Below, piece by piece: positions 48,673 through 58,879 of a stretch of DNA of 64,000 nt. Source of the DNA: Gemmatimonadaceae bacterium (GTDB taxonomy: Bacteria > Gemmatimonadota > Gemmatimonadetes > Gemmatimonadales > Gemmatimonadaceae); NCBI GenBank assembly GCA_014377535.1, contig JACMPK010000229.1:27692-91691 (forward strand), in the 5' to 3' direction. The notes under the pieces were generated by a model. The model was not told the DNA's origin. It ran no database searches and saw nothing but the letters and a program-made list of their open reading frames with translations. A program made the translations under genes and the position numbers. Within the stretch, counting starts at the first letter, position 1. The number at the start of each line of letters is the position of its first letter.

Positions 48673-48784
48673 GGCTCAAAGGTGGCCTGCGGATCGGGAT
48701 GGGCCAAGGGGGAACAGCGGTTCCGGAGTGAGTTCCGGCATGCACACGTTTCCTTCGCGCCAGTTTCAAGACAGCAGCAGGGCA

Positions 48785-50278
48785 TCAACGATACGTTTCG
48801 TAGAATCCGATCCCCTCACCGGCCAGCGCGACGCCGCCGACCCGACCGCTGAGGCGAGCCCTGCCCTTCATCTGCAGGAACCAGGGCGTCACCAACTGCC
48901 GCGCGTAATCGCCCTCGCCGCGGCCCACGAGTCCACCGCGCGTGTCCGAAGCGACCGCGTCGTCGATGGTCAGCCTGAGATCGAGCGTATCGTTGCCGCG
49001 CACCTCGAAGAGTCGCGCCGTTGCCGGGCCGCGACCGGGACCGGCGACGACCCGCGTGTCGTCATACTGGATCTGACGTGGCCGGAAGACGGCGCGGAAT
49101 CCGAGCGAATCCACCAGATACACGAACAGCGGCGCATCCACGTTGCCAGACGATGCCGGTGGACGCACACGACCGTACAGGATCGTGAAGCTGCCAGCAC
49201 GCGCGGCGCCCCAATCCCAGGTCACGCCCTGCCACGTGCCCCAATTGTGATCGTGATACGCCTGCGCGGCGTCGAACCGCTCGCACCGCGATGCGACGCA
49301 GATGGAGCCCGTCGCCGCGGCGCGCAGGCCCAGCACCGCGTAACCTGATGGCGTGTCGCCGCCCATGAGCGTGGCGCCGGGGAAGTACGCGCGCGGTGCC
49401 GGCGTCACTGCCAGCTCGAGGCGAAGCTCATCGCCGCTGCCATCCTCCGCGCGCGCAATGCCGCGCAGTGCGTAGTGCCCATCGGCCTGCACTTCCACGT
49501 TGCCCGACGCGCCGAACGAAAGATTCGCGTCGCGCGTGCTGAAGCGCACCTGCGACTTTGGCACCGTCATCGAGAACCGGCGTGCGGGCCTGCCGGCGGC
49601 GTGCGTGGTGACGAGCACCTGACCGGCCCAATCGCCCGCCGGCACCTGTCCCGCGACGATGAACGTGATGAAATACCACCGGCTCGCGTCGGGCGACAGC
49701 ACATTGAAATAGTGCCACTCACCCCAGCTTTGCGGAGTCGCAAGGTCGGGCGGCGGCAGATGGAAATGATCGGCATCGTGCCGCAGCCCGGCCAGCGATG
49801 GCGCGATCCACCGGCGATCGCCGTCGTCGTTGATCCAGCTGCCGTCAGCAAGCAGCGCAGGAGCGCCGACATCACGCGTGGCATCTGGGATTTCACCGGA
49901 TGCACGGACCGGCAACTCACGACCGTTCGCCAGCGTGACATACAGCAACTTGGACTCGATCTGCGGTGCCACTGCGCGCACGAGCGCGGCGTTCCGCGGC
50001 GCACCGAGCAGTTGCTGATGCAGAAAGCGGGCGTTCGCGATGGAGAAGAACATGCCGCCGACACCGCCGGTCTTCATCACCTCAACGTCGAGGCCCTCGG
50101 GCAGCACCGTCACGTCGCCGCCGCCGACGAGCTTCTCGTCGCTGGCCTGCGCAATCATGGCATCGCCGACGGAGAGCAGCACGATCATCACCGCCACGCC
50201 AAGCCCGTAACCGGCAAGCAGGAACAGCGTGCGCAGCTTGCGGAAGCCAAGGTTCCGCAGCGCCAGCTGCCAGATCAC
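48785..50278 (-). CDS. AttH/CrtC-like (lipocalin-type) domain fused to ABC-permease-like N-terminal TM segment
   Basis: MIWQLALRNLGFRKLRTLFLLAGYGLGVAVMIVLLSVGDAMI (MacB/FtsX-like start) followed by WGEWHYFNVLSPDASRWYFITFIVAGQVP...AYHDHNWGTWQGVTWDWGAARAGSFTILYGRV (AttH/CrtC-like). Confidence 0.78.
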   Translation of the reverse strand: MIWQLALRNLGFRKLRTLFLLAGYGLGVAVMIVLLSVGDAMIAQASDEKLVGGGDVTVLPEGLDVEVMKTGGVGGMFFSIANARFLHQQLLGAPRNAALVRAVAPQIESKLLYVTLANGRELPVRASGEIPDATRDVGAPALLADGSWINDDGDRRWIAPSLAGLRHDADHFHLPPPDLATPQSWGEWHYFNVLSPDASRWYFITFIVAGQVPAGDWAGQVLVTTHAAGRPARRFSMTVPKSQVRFSTRDANLSFGASGNVEVQADGHYALRGIARAEDGSGDELRLELAVTPAPRAYFPGATLMGGDTPSGYAVLGLRAAATGSICVASRCERFDAAQAYHDHNWGTWQGVTWDWGAARAGSFTILYGRVRPPASSGNVDAPLFVYLVDSLGFRAVFRPRQIQYDDTRVVAGPGRGPATARLFEVRGNDTLDLRLTIDDAVASDTRGGLVGRGEGDYARQLVTPWFLQMKGRARLSGRVGGVALAGEGIGFYETYR

Positions 50279-50958
50279 GCGAGACCTCCGCTGATGATCG
50301 CGCCGTCACGCATCTGGATACGTCGTCCGGCGGCGTCGGCCATCTGGGCGTCATGCGTCACCACGACGATGGTGGTGCCGTCACGATTGAGGCGGCGGAA
50401 GAGCTCGATCATCTCGAGCCCCGTGGCGGCATCGAGCTCGCCGGTCGGTTCATCGGCCAGCAGCAGCGCGGGACGATTCGCGAGTGCACGTGCAATGGCG
50501 ACGCGCTGCTGCTCGCCGCCGCTGAGCTGTGACGGTCGGTGATGGGCGCGTTCAGCGAGTCCGACATAGCCGAGCAGTTCGCGCACGCGCGCACGACGTT
50601 CCTCGCGTGGCAGCCTGGCCTCGGCCATCGGCAGCTCGACGTTCTCGGCAGCACTCAGTGCGGGCATGAGATAGAAGCGCTGGAAGACGAAACCGATTTG
50701 ACGGAGACGAAACGCCGTGGCATCGCCGTCACTCATTCGATCGATGCGCTGACTGGCGATGGTGAGTGCGCCGCTGTCGGGCGTATCCACGGCGCCGATG
50801 AGGTTCAGCAGCGTGCTCTTGCCACAGCCCGATGGACCCACGATCGCGACCCACTCGCCCTGATTCACGTCGAAGCTGACGCCGCGCAGCGCATGCACCG
50901 CACCGCTGCCCATGCTGTAGTCACGCGCGAGATCGCGCACCTGCACGATGGCGGTCAT
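50275..50958 (-). CDS. ABC transporter ATP-binding protein (LolD/MacB type)
   Basis: VGPSGCGKSTLLNLIGAVDTPDSG, LSGGEQQRVAIARALANRPALLLADEPTGELD. Confidence 0.95.
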   Translation of the reverse strand: MTAIVQVRDLARDYSMGSGAVHALRGVSFDVNQGEWVAIVGPSGCGKSTLLNLIGAVDTPDSGALTIASQRIDRMSDGDATAFRLRQIGFVFQRFYLMPALSAAENVELPMAEARLPREERRARVRELLGYVGLAERAHHRPSQLSGGEQQRVAIARALANRPALLLADEPTGELDAATGLEMIELFRRLNRDGTTIVVVTHDAQMADAAGRRIQMRDGAIISGGLA

Positions 50959-52145
50959 GCGACGGCCTCACGACGAAGGGTACCTGCGATGGGTAGCGAC
51001 GCGGCGCGCCAGGCGGGATAGATGCCGGCAAGCATGCCGGCGAGTGCTAGCAGGCCAAGCGCGATAGCGGCATCGCGCGGCTGGAACACGAAGAAGTGAA
51101 ACGTGGCAGGCAGGCCCGGAAAGTCGGACAAAATGCGCTCGAGCCACCTCGCCGTCACGAGACCGATGCCGATACCGGCCAGTGCGCCGACGCCGGTGAG
51201 AATCACACCTTCCGTGACGACCTGTCGCACGATGCTGCCCTTCGCGACGCCGATGGCACGCAGCACGGCAATCTCGCCGGCACGTTCGTTGACGCCGATG
51301 GTGATCAGCGTGGTCACGAGCAGCACACCGACCGCCAACGAGATGCTGCCGAGCACCAGGGCGAGCTGCTTGAAGTATCCAAGTCGCTGCTCGACGGCCG
51401 ATGTCGCGCCTTCGAGGGAGATGGCAGACACGCGGGCGCTGACTTTCTCCACGCGCGCTCGCACGACTTCCGGATCAACGCCGTCTGCGGCCTTCACCAT
51501 CACGAGCGACACACGATCACGTCGCTCGCGGCCGCCCATCGCCTGCAACACTGGAAGCTGCACTGCCAACGTTGGCTGGGTTGCGGCGATGTAGAAGAAG
51601 CGCGCGACGCCGCGCACCACGAGGCGCCGCTGACCCACGACGGTTCGCAGCTGCGGATCGTAGCCGACGGCCAACAGGACCGTGTCACCGAGCACGTGGC
51701 CCGTGGCGGCAAGCCAGCGATCGTTCGCGATGAGGCCCGTACTGTCCGAGAGATCCGTGCCACGCAGCAGCTCGTAATCGCCTTGCACATTCGGGAAGAG
51801 GCCCAGCGTGAAGGCACTCACGTTCGAGTCGACGGGCGACGCGGTCTGCACCTGGGCGCCAAGTACCGGGCTGACGGCAGTGACGCCCTGCAAGCGTGCA
51901 ATCGCCGCGACGAGCGCCGTCGCGCTGTCGATCGTCGCGTCGCTGTCGAACGGCAGTGTGCCCTTCGGTGCGACGCGCAGCTGATAGCCCTTGAGCATCA
52001 GGAATCCCTGAAAGTTCTCACGCATGCCGGTCGCGAGCATCACCATGTCGAGCAACAGCGCGGCCGACACCGCGATGCCAAGCAGCGCGAGCAGGGTGCG
52101 CGCAGGATGGCGCCAGAGTGCAAGCACCGCGAGACGAATGGGCAT
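50955..52145 (-). CDS. ABC transporter permease (FtsX family)
   Basis: MPIRLAVLALWRHPARTLLALLGIAVSAALLLDMVM; VNERAGEIAVLRAIGVAKGSIVRQVVTEGVILTGVGALAGIGIGL. Confidence 0.9.
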   Translation of the reverse strand: MPIRLAVLALWRHPARTLLALLGIAVSAALLLDMVMLATGMRENFQGFLMLKGYQLRVAPKGTLPFDSDATIDSATALVAAIARLQGVTAVSPVLGAQVQTASPVDSNVSAFTLGLFPNVQGDYELLRGTDLSDSTGLIANDRWLAATGHVLGDTVLLAVGYDPQLRTVVGQRRLVVRGVARFFYIAATQPTLAVQLPVLQAMGGRERRDRVSLVMVKAADGVDPEVVRARVEKVSARVSAISLEGATSAVEQRLGYFKQLALVLGSISLAVGVLLVTTLITIGVNERAGEIAVLRAIGVAKGSIVRQVVTEGVILTGVGALAGIGIGLVTARWLERILSDFPGLPATFHFFVFQPRDAAIALGLLALAGMLAGIYPAWRAASLPIAGTLRREAVA

Positions 52146-53005
52146 CAGCGCCCCAGTAGCGTGAGCGCCGGAACGCGCACCAGCCGTCGCGCCGCGAACC
52201 AACCCGCAACGATACCGAGCAGCACCGAGAGCAGGCAGGCAAACACCACGGTCTCAGGCGTGACCAGCGTGAAGGCCAACGTGGTGCGATGCACGCCCTG
52301 AAAGTACCAGTTCACGAGCCGCGCGACGATCACGCCGAAAACGACACCGGCGATGGACCCAAGCAGCGCGATGATTCCCGCCTCGAGCACCACCGATCGT
52401 ACGATGGTGCTGGCCGAGATGCCCATCATGCGCAGCGCGGCCACATCGCGTCGGCGTTCGTCGATCTTGAGCAGCAGAATGCACAGCAGGAACGCGGCGC
52501 TCGCGACGATCGTGATCACGCCGATGGCGCGATTGAATCGTCGTACGACCTGGAAGGTGCGGCTGGTGCGCACGGCGATGTCGGCGCTGGGCCAGGCACG
52601 GAACCCGAACGCGGCGTTGTTGATTACAGCCAGCAGCGAGGCACGCGCCGAGTCACCGCTGGAGCGTACGGCAAACCGGTCGACACGGTCGCCGTACGAG
52701 ATCAGTCGCTGCAGCTGGTCGAGGTGCACGCGCGCACGGTATTCCTGTCGCGCAATTTCGCTTGGGTCGGCACGCCGCGAAAGCAGTGCTGACACCACGA
52801 CACGCTCGGCGAGCGCGTCGTTCGGCAGTGCGGAGATACGCACGGTGTCGCCCAGCTTCAGGCCCTCGTCGAGTGCAAGGCGCGCATCGAGTGCGATGGT
52901 GCGAACGACGGCGGGTCGCGTCGGTGCGGAATCGATTACCTGTGCACCAAGGTTTCCGGCGCACAATAGCGCGCCAAGGATGGCGCGGGCCCACAGGTGC
53001 TTCAC
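52145..53005 (-). CDS. ABC transporter permease (FtsX family)
   Basis: KIDERRRDVAALRMMGISASTIVRSVVLEAGIIALLGSIAGVVFGVIVARLVNWYFQGVHRTTLAF. Confidence 0.88.
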   Translation of the reverse strand: MKHLWARAILGALLCAGNLGAQVIDSAPTRPAVVRTIALDARLALDEGLKLGDTVRISALPNDALAERVVVSALLSRRADPSEIARQEYRARVHLDQLQRLISYGDRVDRFAVRSSGDSARASLLAVINNAAFGFRAWPSADIAVRTSRTFQVVRRFNRAIGVITIVASAAFLLCILLLKIDERRRDVAALRMMGISASTIVRSVVLEAGIIALLGSIAGVVFGVIVARLVNWYFQGVHRTTLAFTLVTPETVVFACLLSVLLGIVAGWFAARRLVRVPALTLLGR

Positions 53006-53700
53006 AACGCGGCGGCGATGCGGACAGCGCGCGCGGCGACGGGGCCGATCTGACGAAGAACGCCGCCCACCATCACGTCGATAGGGCCGTCGTAGGGAGC
53101 GCGCGCTTGCACGTGTACCATGGCACCTGGTCGCAGTTCGAGTTCACCGAGATAACGCAGCATGACGGGATCCTTGTCGCTAACGCTCATCACGGTGCCA
53201 CGGGTGCCCACGGGAAAATCGGCGAGCGTGCGGTGTCGAGTCTCGTCCACCACACCGTCACGCGTGGGAATCGGCGCGCCATGCGGATCGAAAAGTGGAT
53301 CGCCGAGTGCGCGAGCCATGCGATCGATGAGCGTATCGGAGGCCGCATGTTCCAACTGCTCGGCCTCGGCATGCACGTCGTCCCAGGGCACACCGAGCAC
53401 CGTGGCGAGGTAGCTCTCGAGCACGCGATGCCGACGCAGTGTGCGGAGCGCGGCGATACGGCCGTCCGCCGTGAGACGTGCGCCGCGGTACGGCTCATGC
53501 TCGAGCAACCCCTGTGACGCGAGACGCCGCACCATGCCGCTGACGCTGGCCGGTGCGAGCGTGAGGCGCTCGGCAAGCGCATTGGTCGTGGCGGGATCAC
53601 CGCCCTGTTCGAGGTCGTAGATCGCCTTGAGGTAATCCTCGACCGGCGCCGTGAGCGGCGTGACTGGTGCGACCGGAGCGGTGCGGCGCGCGGGCGTCAT
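53002..53700 (-). CDS. mntR: DtxR/MntR-family metal-dependent regulator with FeoA-like C-terminus
   Basis: VEDYLKAIYDLEQGGDPATTNALAERLTLAPASVSGMVRRLASQGLLEHEPYRGARLTADGRIAALRTLRRHRVLESYLATVLGVPWDDVHAEAEQLEHAAS. Confidence 0.9.
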   Translation of the reverse strand: MTPARRTAPVAPVTPLTAPVEDYLKAIYDLEQGGDPATTNALAERLTLAPASVSGMVRRLASQGLLEHEPYRGARLTADGRIAALRTLRRHRVLESYLATVLGVPWDDVHAEAEQLEHAASDTLIDRMARALGDPLFDPHGAPIPTRDGVVDETRHRTLADFPVGTRGTVMSVSDKDPVMLRYLGELELRPGAMVHVQARAPYDGPIDVMVGGVLRQIGPVAARAVRIAAAL

Positions 53701-53737
53701 CGTGGTGCCACCACGCGGTGACGCATGCGATGCGAGG

Positions 53738-54190
53738 TCACGTGGCCGATGGCACGGTCGTGCGAACCGCGGAGCCTCGCACGAGCAGGACAGGTACCAG
53801 TGAGCGATGACGCACCTGATTCGCGACGCTGCCGCGCACGACGTCATTGAGAAAGCCGTGACCGTGCGTCGCCATGGCGATCAGGTCGCACTGTTCGCGT
53901 TGCGCAGCAGCGCAGATCTCGGTGGCTGCATCGCCACTGGCCAGCACGGCATCGACCTCGAGCGCCGCCGCAGCGAGATCGGCCGCGCACTGGTCAAGGT
54001 ACTCACGATCAACGCGCAGTTCTTCCGACTCGCGCAGCTTGAGCGCGTGCATGTTGCGTGCGGCAAAACCATCGGCCACATGAATGAGTGTGACCTTCGC
54101 GCGGCACATCAGGGCCAGCGCGCGCACATGACTGAGGATCGCCTCGTCGTACGGCGAGTTCTCGAGTGGGACCAGCAGATGGTGATACAT
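53738..54190 (-). CDS. Universal stress protein
   Basis: MYHHLLVPLENSPYDEAILSHVRALAL...CDLIAMATHGHGFLNDVVRGSVANQVRHRSLVPVLLVR. Confidence 0.92.
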   Translation of the reverse strand: MYHHLLVPLENSPYDEAILSHVRALALMCRAKVTLIHVADGFAARNMHALKLRESEELRVDREYLDQCAADLAAAALEVDAVLASGDAATEICAAAQREQCDLIAMATHGHGFLNDVVRGSVANQVRHRSLVPVLLVRGSAVRTTVPSAT

Positions 54191-54192
54191 GG

Positions 54193-55596
54193 TCAGCTCA
54201 GCCAGTCACGGGCAATCTGAAACAGCAGCCAGGCATTCAGCGACGCGATCACGACGGCAATGGTCCAGGCGAGGACCGTCAGCCATCGCGCGTTGACAAA
54301 CTCGCCCATTTTGGCACGGTCCGACGTGAATGACACCAGCGGGAAGACTGCGAAAGACAGCTGCAGGCTGAGGATCACCTGACTCAGCACCAGAAGCTGC
54401 GACGTGCCACGCGCGCCGTACAAGATACTGACGACCACGGCCGGAACAATCGCGATGAGTCGCGTGATGAGGCGTCGCACCCACGGCTGCAACCGGATGT
54501 TGAGGAATCCCTCCATGACGATCTGTCCGGCGAGCGTACCGGTCAAGGTGGAATTCTGCCCTGACGCCAGCAGCGCGAGTGCGAAGACCGTGCTCGCGCC
54601 GGCGCCGAGGAGCGGTGTGAGCAGCTTCCACGCATCCTGAATCTCGGCGACGTTGCTGTTGCCGGTGCCGTGAAACGTCGCCGCGGCGACGATCAGGATC
54701 GCCGCGTTGATGCCGAGTGCGAAGGTGAGCGCGATCGTCGAATCGGCAAACGCATAGCGTACCGCTTCGCGCTTGCCCGCGACCGTTTCCTCGTACTTGC
54801 GTGTCTGCACGATGCTGGAGTGCAGGTAGAGGTTGTGCGGCATGACTGTCGCCCCGAGGATGCCGATGGCGATGTAGAGCATGCTGCTGTCGTGCAGGAT
54901 TGCGGGCCCCGGGATGAAGCCGCGCATCACCGCGCCAACGTCGGGACGGGCGAGGATCAGCTCGAACAGGAAGCAGACGCCCACGACCGCGACGAGGGCG
55001 ATGACCATGGCCTCGAGCAGCCGGAACCCCTTGTTCTGCAGCCAGAGCACGATCAGGACATCGAGTGCCGTGATGGTGACGCCGAGCGGCAGCGGGATGT
55101 TGAAGAGCAGCTGGAGTGCGATGGCCGTTCCGATCACTTCGGCGAGGTCGCAGGCTGCGATGGCCAGTTCGGCGATGACCCAGAGCGCGAACGACATGCG
55201 CTTCGGGTAGGCGTCGCGGCAGGCCTGTGCGAGGTCGCGCCCTGTGACGATGCCGAGCTTGGAGGCGAGTCCCTGCAGCAGCACCGCCATCAGGTTGCTC
55301 AGCAGGATCACGTAGAGCAGCGCGTAGCCGAACTGTGCGCCACCCGCCAGATCGGTGGCCCAGTTGCCCGGGTCCATGTATCCCACGGCGACGAGGTATC
55401 CCGGTCCGCCGAAGGACAGGAGTTTCCGGAACCAGTTGCCGCGGCTGACGGGCACGCTGCGGTAGACCTCCGCGAGCGACGGCGCCTCGCGGGTGCGGCG
55501 CCAGCCGGGGATGGCGGTGCTCGCGGGGACCACGATGGCGTCGGCGTCATCGACGACATCGTGGGGTTCGGTCGGTGTGGGGTTGCCGAGGGTCAT
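54193..55596 (-). CDS. mntH: Nramp-family divalent metal transporter
   Basis: [76 protein letters not shown]. Confidence 0.95.
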   Translation of the reverse strand: MTLGNPTPTEPHDVVDDADAIVVPASTAIPGWRRTREAPSLAEVYRSVPVSRGNWFRKLLSFGGPGYLVAVGYMDPGNWATDLAGGAQFGYALLYVILLSNLMAVLLQGLASKLGIVTGRDLAQACRDAYPKRMSFALWVIAELAIAACDLAEVIGTAIALQLLFNIPLPLGVTITALDVLIVLWLQNKGFRLLEAMVIALVAVVGVCFLFELILARPDVGAVMRGFIPGPAILHDSSMLYIAIGILGATVMPHNLYLHSSIVQTRKYEETVAGKREAVRYAFADSTIALTFALGINAAILIVAAATFHGTGNSNVAEIQDAWKLLTPLLGAGASTVFALALLASGQNSTLTGTLAGQIVMEGFLNIRLQPWVRRLITRLIAIVPAVVVSILYGARGTSQLLVLSQVILSLQLSFAVFPLVSFTSDRAKMGEFVNARWLTVLAWTIAVVIASLNAWLLFQIARDWLS

Positions 55597-55613
55597 GGAT
55601 GGCCGAAGAAGTG

Positions 55614-55631
55614 ATTTCGTCTATACGAAAT
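55614..55631. promoter_or_regulatory. Putative MntR/DtxR-type operator upstream of mntH
   Basis: Perfect inverted repeat ATTTCGT-ctat-ACGAAAT 18 bp upstream of the mntH ATG. Confidence 0.65.
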
Positions 55632-55815
55632 TATCGACGCCTCCGGGGCGAACGTCCAGTCCCCCCAAGTGCGAATCGCGGCGAACTGAACCATGGCACG
55701 GCTTCTGCCATTAACATTTACGTCGGGGCGGACGTCCGCCCCGATGTCCCAGTGCTGCCGGATCACCCGCTGGCCGCCTCATTCTTTGATTCACCTGCGA
55801 CCCCTGGACCCGATC

Positions 55816-56661
55816 ATGCGGAACCGTTCCATCCTGCGCGCTGCCACCGCGCTCACTACCGTGCTCTCCCTGGCGGCCTGCGGCGACAATACGCCGACTG
55901 ACTCGTCATCCACCGTGTCGGCGTCGGTCGCCGCCGCCACCACGCAAGACGTCGCGACGGTTGCCGCCGACGCTGCAAAAGAGGATGTCGAAACGTTCAA
56001 GGCGAATCGCGGAGCCTTCGGCATCGCGCAGCTCGGTGATTTCGAGCGCTTCGCCGCGTGGGCCGCCTGTCCGTACGACGCCACTGCCAAGCGCTTTCTC
56101 TGCTTCGAGAAAGTCCGCGGGCCATTCGCCACCACGCGCAGCTACGCCTTCGTCGATCAGGCGGGGGTCGCCCAGAGCGCGTACAGCGTCACCACCACGG
56201 CTGCAGCCAATTTCAAGTGGGCGATGGACGGCACGATCACCAAGAACAAGTGGAGCGGCAGCGTCTCCCGCAGCCGAGACCTGACCGTCAGCGGTCTGCT
56301 CGGCGCCAACACGACGATCACGATCAACGGCACGAGCTCCACGGAACGTCAACGCACGAAGTTCGCAAAGGACGGCGCGTCTGGCGCGAACGCGGTCGAC
56401 CGCGAGTACCAGCTGGATGGATCGACGGTCATCAAGGATGTCGTCACGCCCGCCGTCCGACTCCCCGATGCGTGGCCGGCCAGCGGGACGATTACCCGGA
56501 CGCACAACGTGACGCGCATTGACGCCGTGAACGGCACGAAGAGCTCCACGCGCACCTCGGTCGTCACGTTCAACGGTACGCAGACGGTTCCGCTGGTCGT
56601 CAACGGCACCGCGTTCACGCTCGATCTGGCGACGGGCGAAGCGATTAGAAAGACGCCGTGA
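55816..56661 (+). CDS. Putative lipoprotein of unknown function
   Basis: MRNRSILRAATALTTVLSLAACGDNTPTDSS: signal peptide with lipobox. Confidence 0.65.
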   Translation: MRNRSILRAATALTTVLSLAACGDNTPTDSSSTVSASVAAATTQDVATVAADAAKEDVETFKANRGAFGIAQLGDFERFAAWAACPYDATAKRFLCFEKVRGPFATTRSYAFVDQAGVAQSAYSVTTTAAANFKWAMDGTITKNKWSGSVSRSRDLTVSGLLGANTTITINGTSSTERQRTKFAKDGASGANAVDREYQLDGSTVIKDVVTPAVRLPDAWPASGTITRTHNVTRIDAVNGTKSSTRTSVVTFNGTQTVPLVVNGTAFTLDLATGEAIRKTP

Positions 56662-56733
56662 CGCTGATCGCACTTTCCGTATAACGGGCATCATCCGGGG
56701 TCATCACGGAAGGTGCGGTGTAAGCGTAAAAAC

Positions 56734-56782
56734 AAAGGCTGTAGGAACTGCACTCGCGAGAGCAGTTCCTACAGCCTTTTTT
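56734..56782. terminator. Strong rho-independent (bidirectional) terminator
   Basis: AAAGGCTGTAGGAACTGC-actcgcgaga-GCAGTTCCTACAGCCTTT-TTT; perfect 18-bp stem with T-tract, between convergent genes. Confidence 0.93.
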
Positions 56783-56823
56783 GTATTCCTCCGCGAAATC
56801 CGCGATGGAAAAGACGACACGCG

Positions 56824-57504
56824 CTATACGGACCCACGCGCGACCGCAAGCAGTTGCGTGACGAGCCGCTCGGTCATTCCCCACACGACATCATCGCCCG
56901 ACCGGTACGCCGGAAAACGAAATCGCGACCCGCCGCGGTCGAAGACGTGCTCCATCGTACTCGCCGGATCCAGCAACCGCTGCACCGGCACCCAGAACGT
57001 GGAATGCACCTCCACCTCGTTCGGCACCAGCGTCACGTCGGCGCGCAGCGCGAATACGTATGGCCGCACCGCGATCGACGGCAACGCTGCCGCGCCCGGC
57101 CTCAGGTCATCCAGCACACCGAGCAGCCGAGCATGCGCGTCCAGATCCAGGGCGAGCTCCTCTCGGGTCTCGCGTCGCGCCGTGACCTCCAGCGACGCAT
57201 CGGCAACGTCCATCCGTCCGCCGGGGAAGGCCACATGCCCGCTCCACGGATCGCCTATGCGCACGGCCCGGCGAATGAACAACAGGTCCGCATCATCGAC
57301 CGTCGTGCCACGCAACACCAGCGCGACCGCGGCCCACCGCAGCCCCACATCCTGCGGCTCCTCCACGCGATCGTGCAACCGCAACGCCAGCTCCAGCGAC
57401 TGTATCATCACGGACCGCCTACCCGGCACCGCGAGCGCCTCATCCCTCGATGTCACCATTCGCATCGACCCAACCACGGAACCCGTCCGACATCGACGCC
57501 ACAT
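56824..57504 (-). CDS. NUDIX hydrolase, CoA pyrophosphatase-like
   Basis: GHVAFPGGRMDVADASLEVTARRETREELAL (Nudix box). Confidence 0.92.
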   Translation of the reverse strand: MWRRCRTGSVVGSMRMVTSRDEALAVPGRRSVMIQSLELALRLHDRVEEPQDVGLRWAAVALVLRGTTVDDADLLFIRRAVRIGDPWSGHVAFPGGRMDVADASLEVTARRETREELALDLDAHARLLGVLDDLRPGAAALPSIAVRPYVFALRADVTLVPNEVEVHSTFWVPVQRLLDPASTMEHVFDRGGSRFRFPAYRSGDDVVWGMTERLVTQLLAVARGSV

Positions 57505-57796
57505 TTGTATAACCCATCTGCATCAGCGATTCGGCCGCCAGTGCCGACCGATTCCCGCTGGCGCAGTACAGCACCACGGGCACCTCGCGCGCCACGGCCT
57601 GATCAATCTTGCTCTCCAGCGTGCCGCGCGACATGTGCACGGCACCGGCCGCATGCCCAAGGTTCCACTCGCGATCCTCACGCACGTCGATCAGCACGAC
57701 CGACGGGTCTGACGCACGCATCGCAAGGGTCTGGGCCGGTGTCACTTCCTTGATGCGCGACTTGGCGTCGGCGATGAGTTCTGCAGCACTCTTCAT
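57440..57796 (-). CDS. Rhodanese-like domain protein
   Basis: VVLIDVREDREWNLGHAAGAVHMSRGTLESKI...VVLYCASGNRSALAAESLMQMGYTNV. Confidence 0.93.
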   Translation of the reverse strand: MKSAAELIADAKSRIKEVTPAQTLAMRASDPSVVLIDVREDREWNLGHAAGAVHMSRGTLESKIDQAVAREVPVVLYCASGNRSALAAESLMQMGYTNVASMSDGFRGWVDANGDIEG

Positions 57797-57901
57797 GTCA
57801 CGTCCCTTCTTCTATGTGTTGAGCGGAAGACCAGCCACATGGCACCCGTCGTCGCGCAACGATCACGCCACGATGCATCTCCTCGAACGTTCGCTGCGCG
57901 G

Positions 57902-58834
57902 TCACTGCGCATTCACCGCACCCTCCGCGGTCCACAACGCACACGCATCGACATCGAGCGTCGCCGACGCGCCGAGCGGGATTGTCCACTGGTCTGCAAT
58001 ATGGCCGATCGGCAGGTTGCCAAGACAGGGCACACCGAGCCGCTGCGCCAGCTCGTCGATCAACTCGTCCACGCCCGGTGCATCGACATTCTCATCGACG
58101 GGCACCAGCGTGAACTGACCGACAGCCAGCCCGACACACCCGCGCAACGCGCCGGACTGCTCGAGCTGCCGCAGCATGCGATCCACACGATATGCCGGCT
58201 CATGCAGATCCTCCAGCACCACGATCGCACCACGCGCCGACATGGCATCAGGCGTTCCGCACAGCGCAGCGAGCAGCGACAGGTTCCCGCCAACCAGCCG
58301 ACCGGCCACGCGCCCGCCACGCACGGCCCGCGCCTCAGGCCACACGCCACATGGCTCACCACCCTGCGTTACCGCGGCACGCAGGGAATCACGACTCATC
58401 GAGGGCAATGCTGCCCGCGCAGTATGCGCATGAAAGGTCACGATTCGGGCACGTGCCGCAATCGCACAGTGCAGCACCGTGACATCCGAATACCCGATCA
58501 CGACCTTGGGCCGCAACGCGAACGACTCCAGCGACAAGCACGACACGATCCGCGTCAGACCGTACCCGCCACGCACACACCACACGGCATCGATGGTGTG
58601 ATCGTCCAGCGCCCACTGCAGATCGGTAATGCGCTGCTCATCACTCCCGGCCAGGTAGCCCTGTCGGGCAAGGACGCTCGCGCCACGAAGTGGCTCCCAT
58701 CCCATGCCGCGCACATGCAGCTCGGCGCGCACGACATCGGCCTCGCCCACCAACGGCCCCGACGCGCACACGAGCGCAACACGCGCCCCAGCCCCCAACA
58801 CTGCCGGCCATCGCACTTTCGATGATGTCTGCAT
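57902..58834 (-). CDS. LD-carboxypeptidase (S66 family)
   Basis: GARVALVCASGPL; WCVRGGYGLTRIV; GYSDVTVLH; GGNLSLLAALCGT; PVDENVDAPGVDELIDELAQRLGVPCLGNLPIGH. Confidence 0.9.
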   Translation of the reverse strand: MQTSSKVRWPAVLGAGARVALVCASGPLVGEADVVRAELHVRGMGWEPLRGASVLARQGYLAGSDEQRITDLQWALDDHTIDAVWCVRGGYGLTRIVSCLSLESFALRPKVVIGYSDVTVLHCAIAARARIVTFHAHTARAALPSMSRDSLRAAVTQGGEPCGVWPEARAVRGGRVAGRLVGGNLSLLAALCGTPDAMSARGAIVVLEDLHEPAYRVDRMLRQLEQSGALRGCVGLAVGQFTLVPVDENVDAPGVDELIDELAQRLGVPCLGNLPIGHIADQWTIPLGASATLDVDACALWTAEGAVNAQ

Positions 58835-58879
58835 GATCGGGATGCTAAGCCTTGCGCCAACCGGCGCTACCGTCGCGCC

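Noticed and set aside
56645-56884. Overlapping ORFs on both strands encoding GCRNCxRExSSYSL
   Set aside because: Both are translations of the palindromic terminator at 56734-56782 and nothing else supports them as coding.
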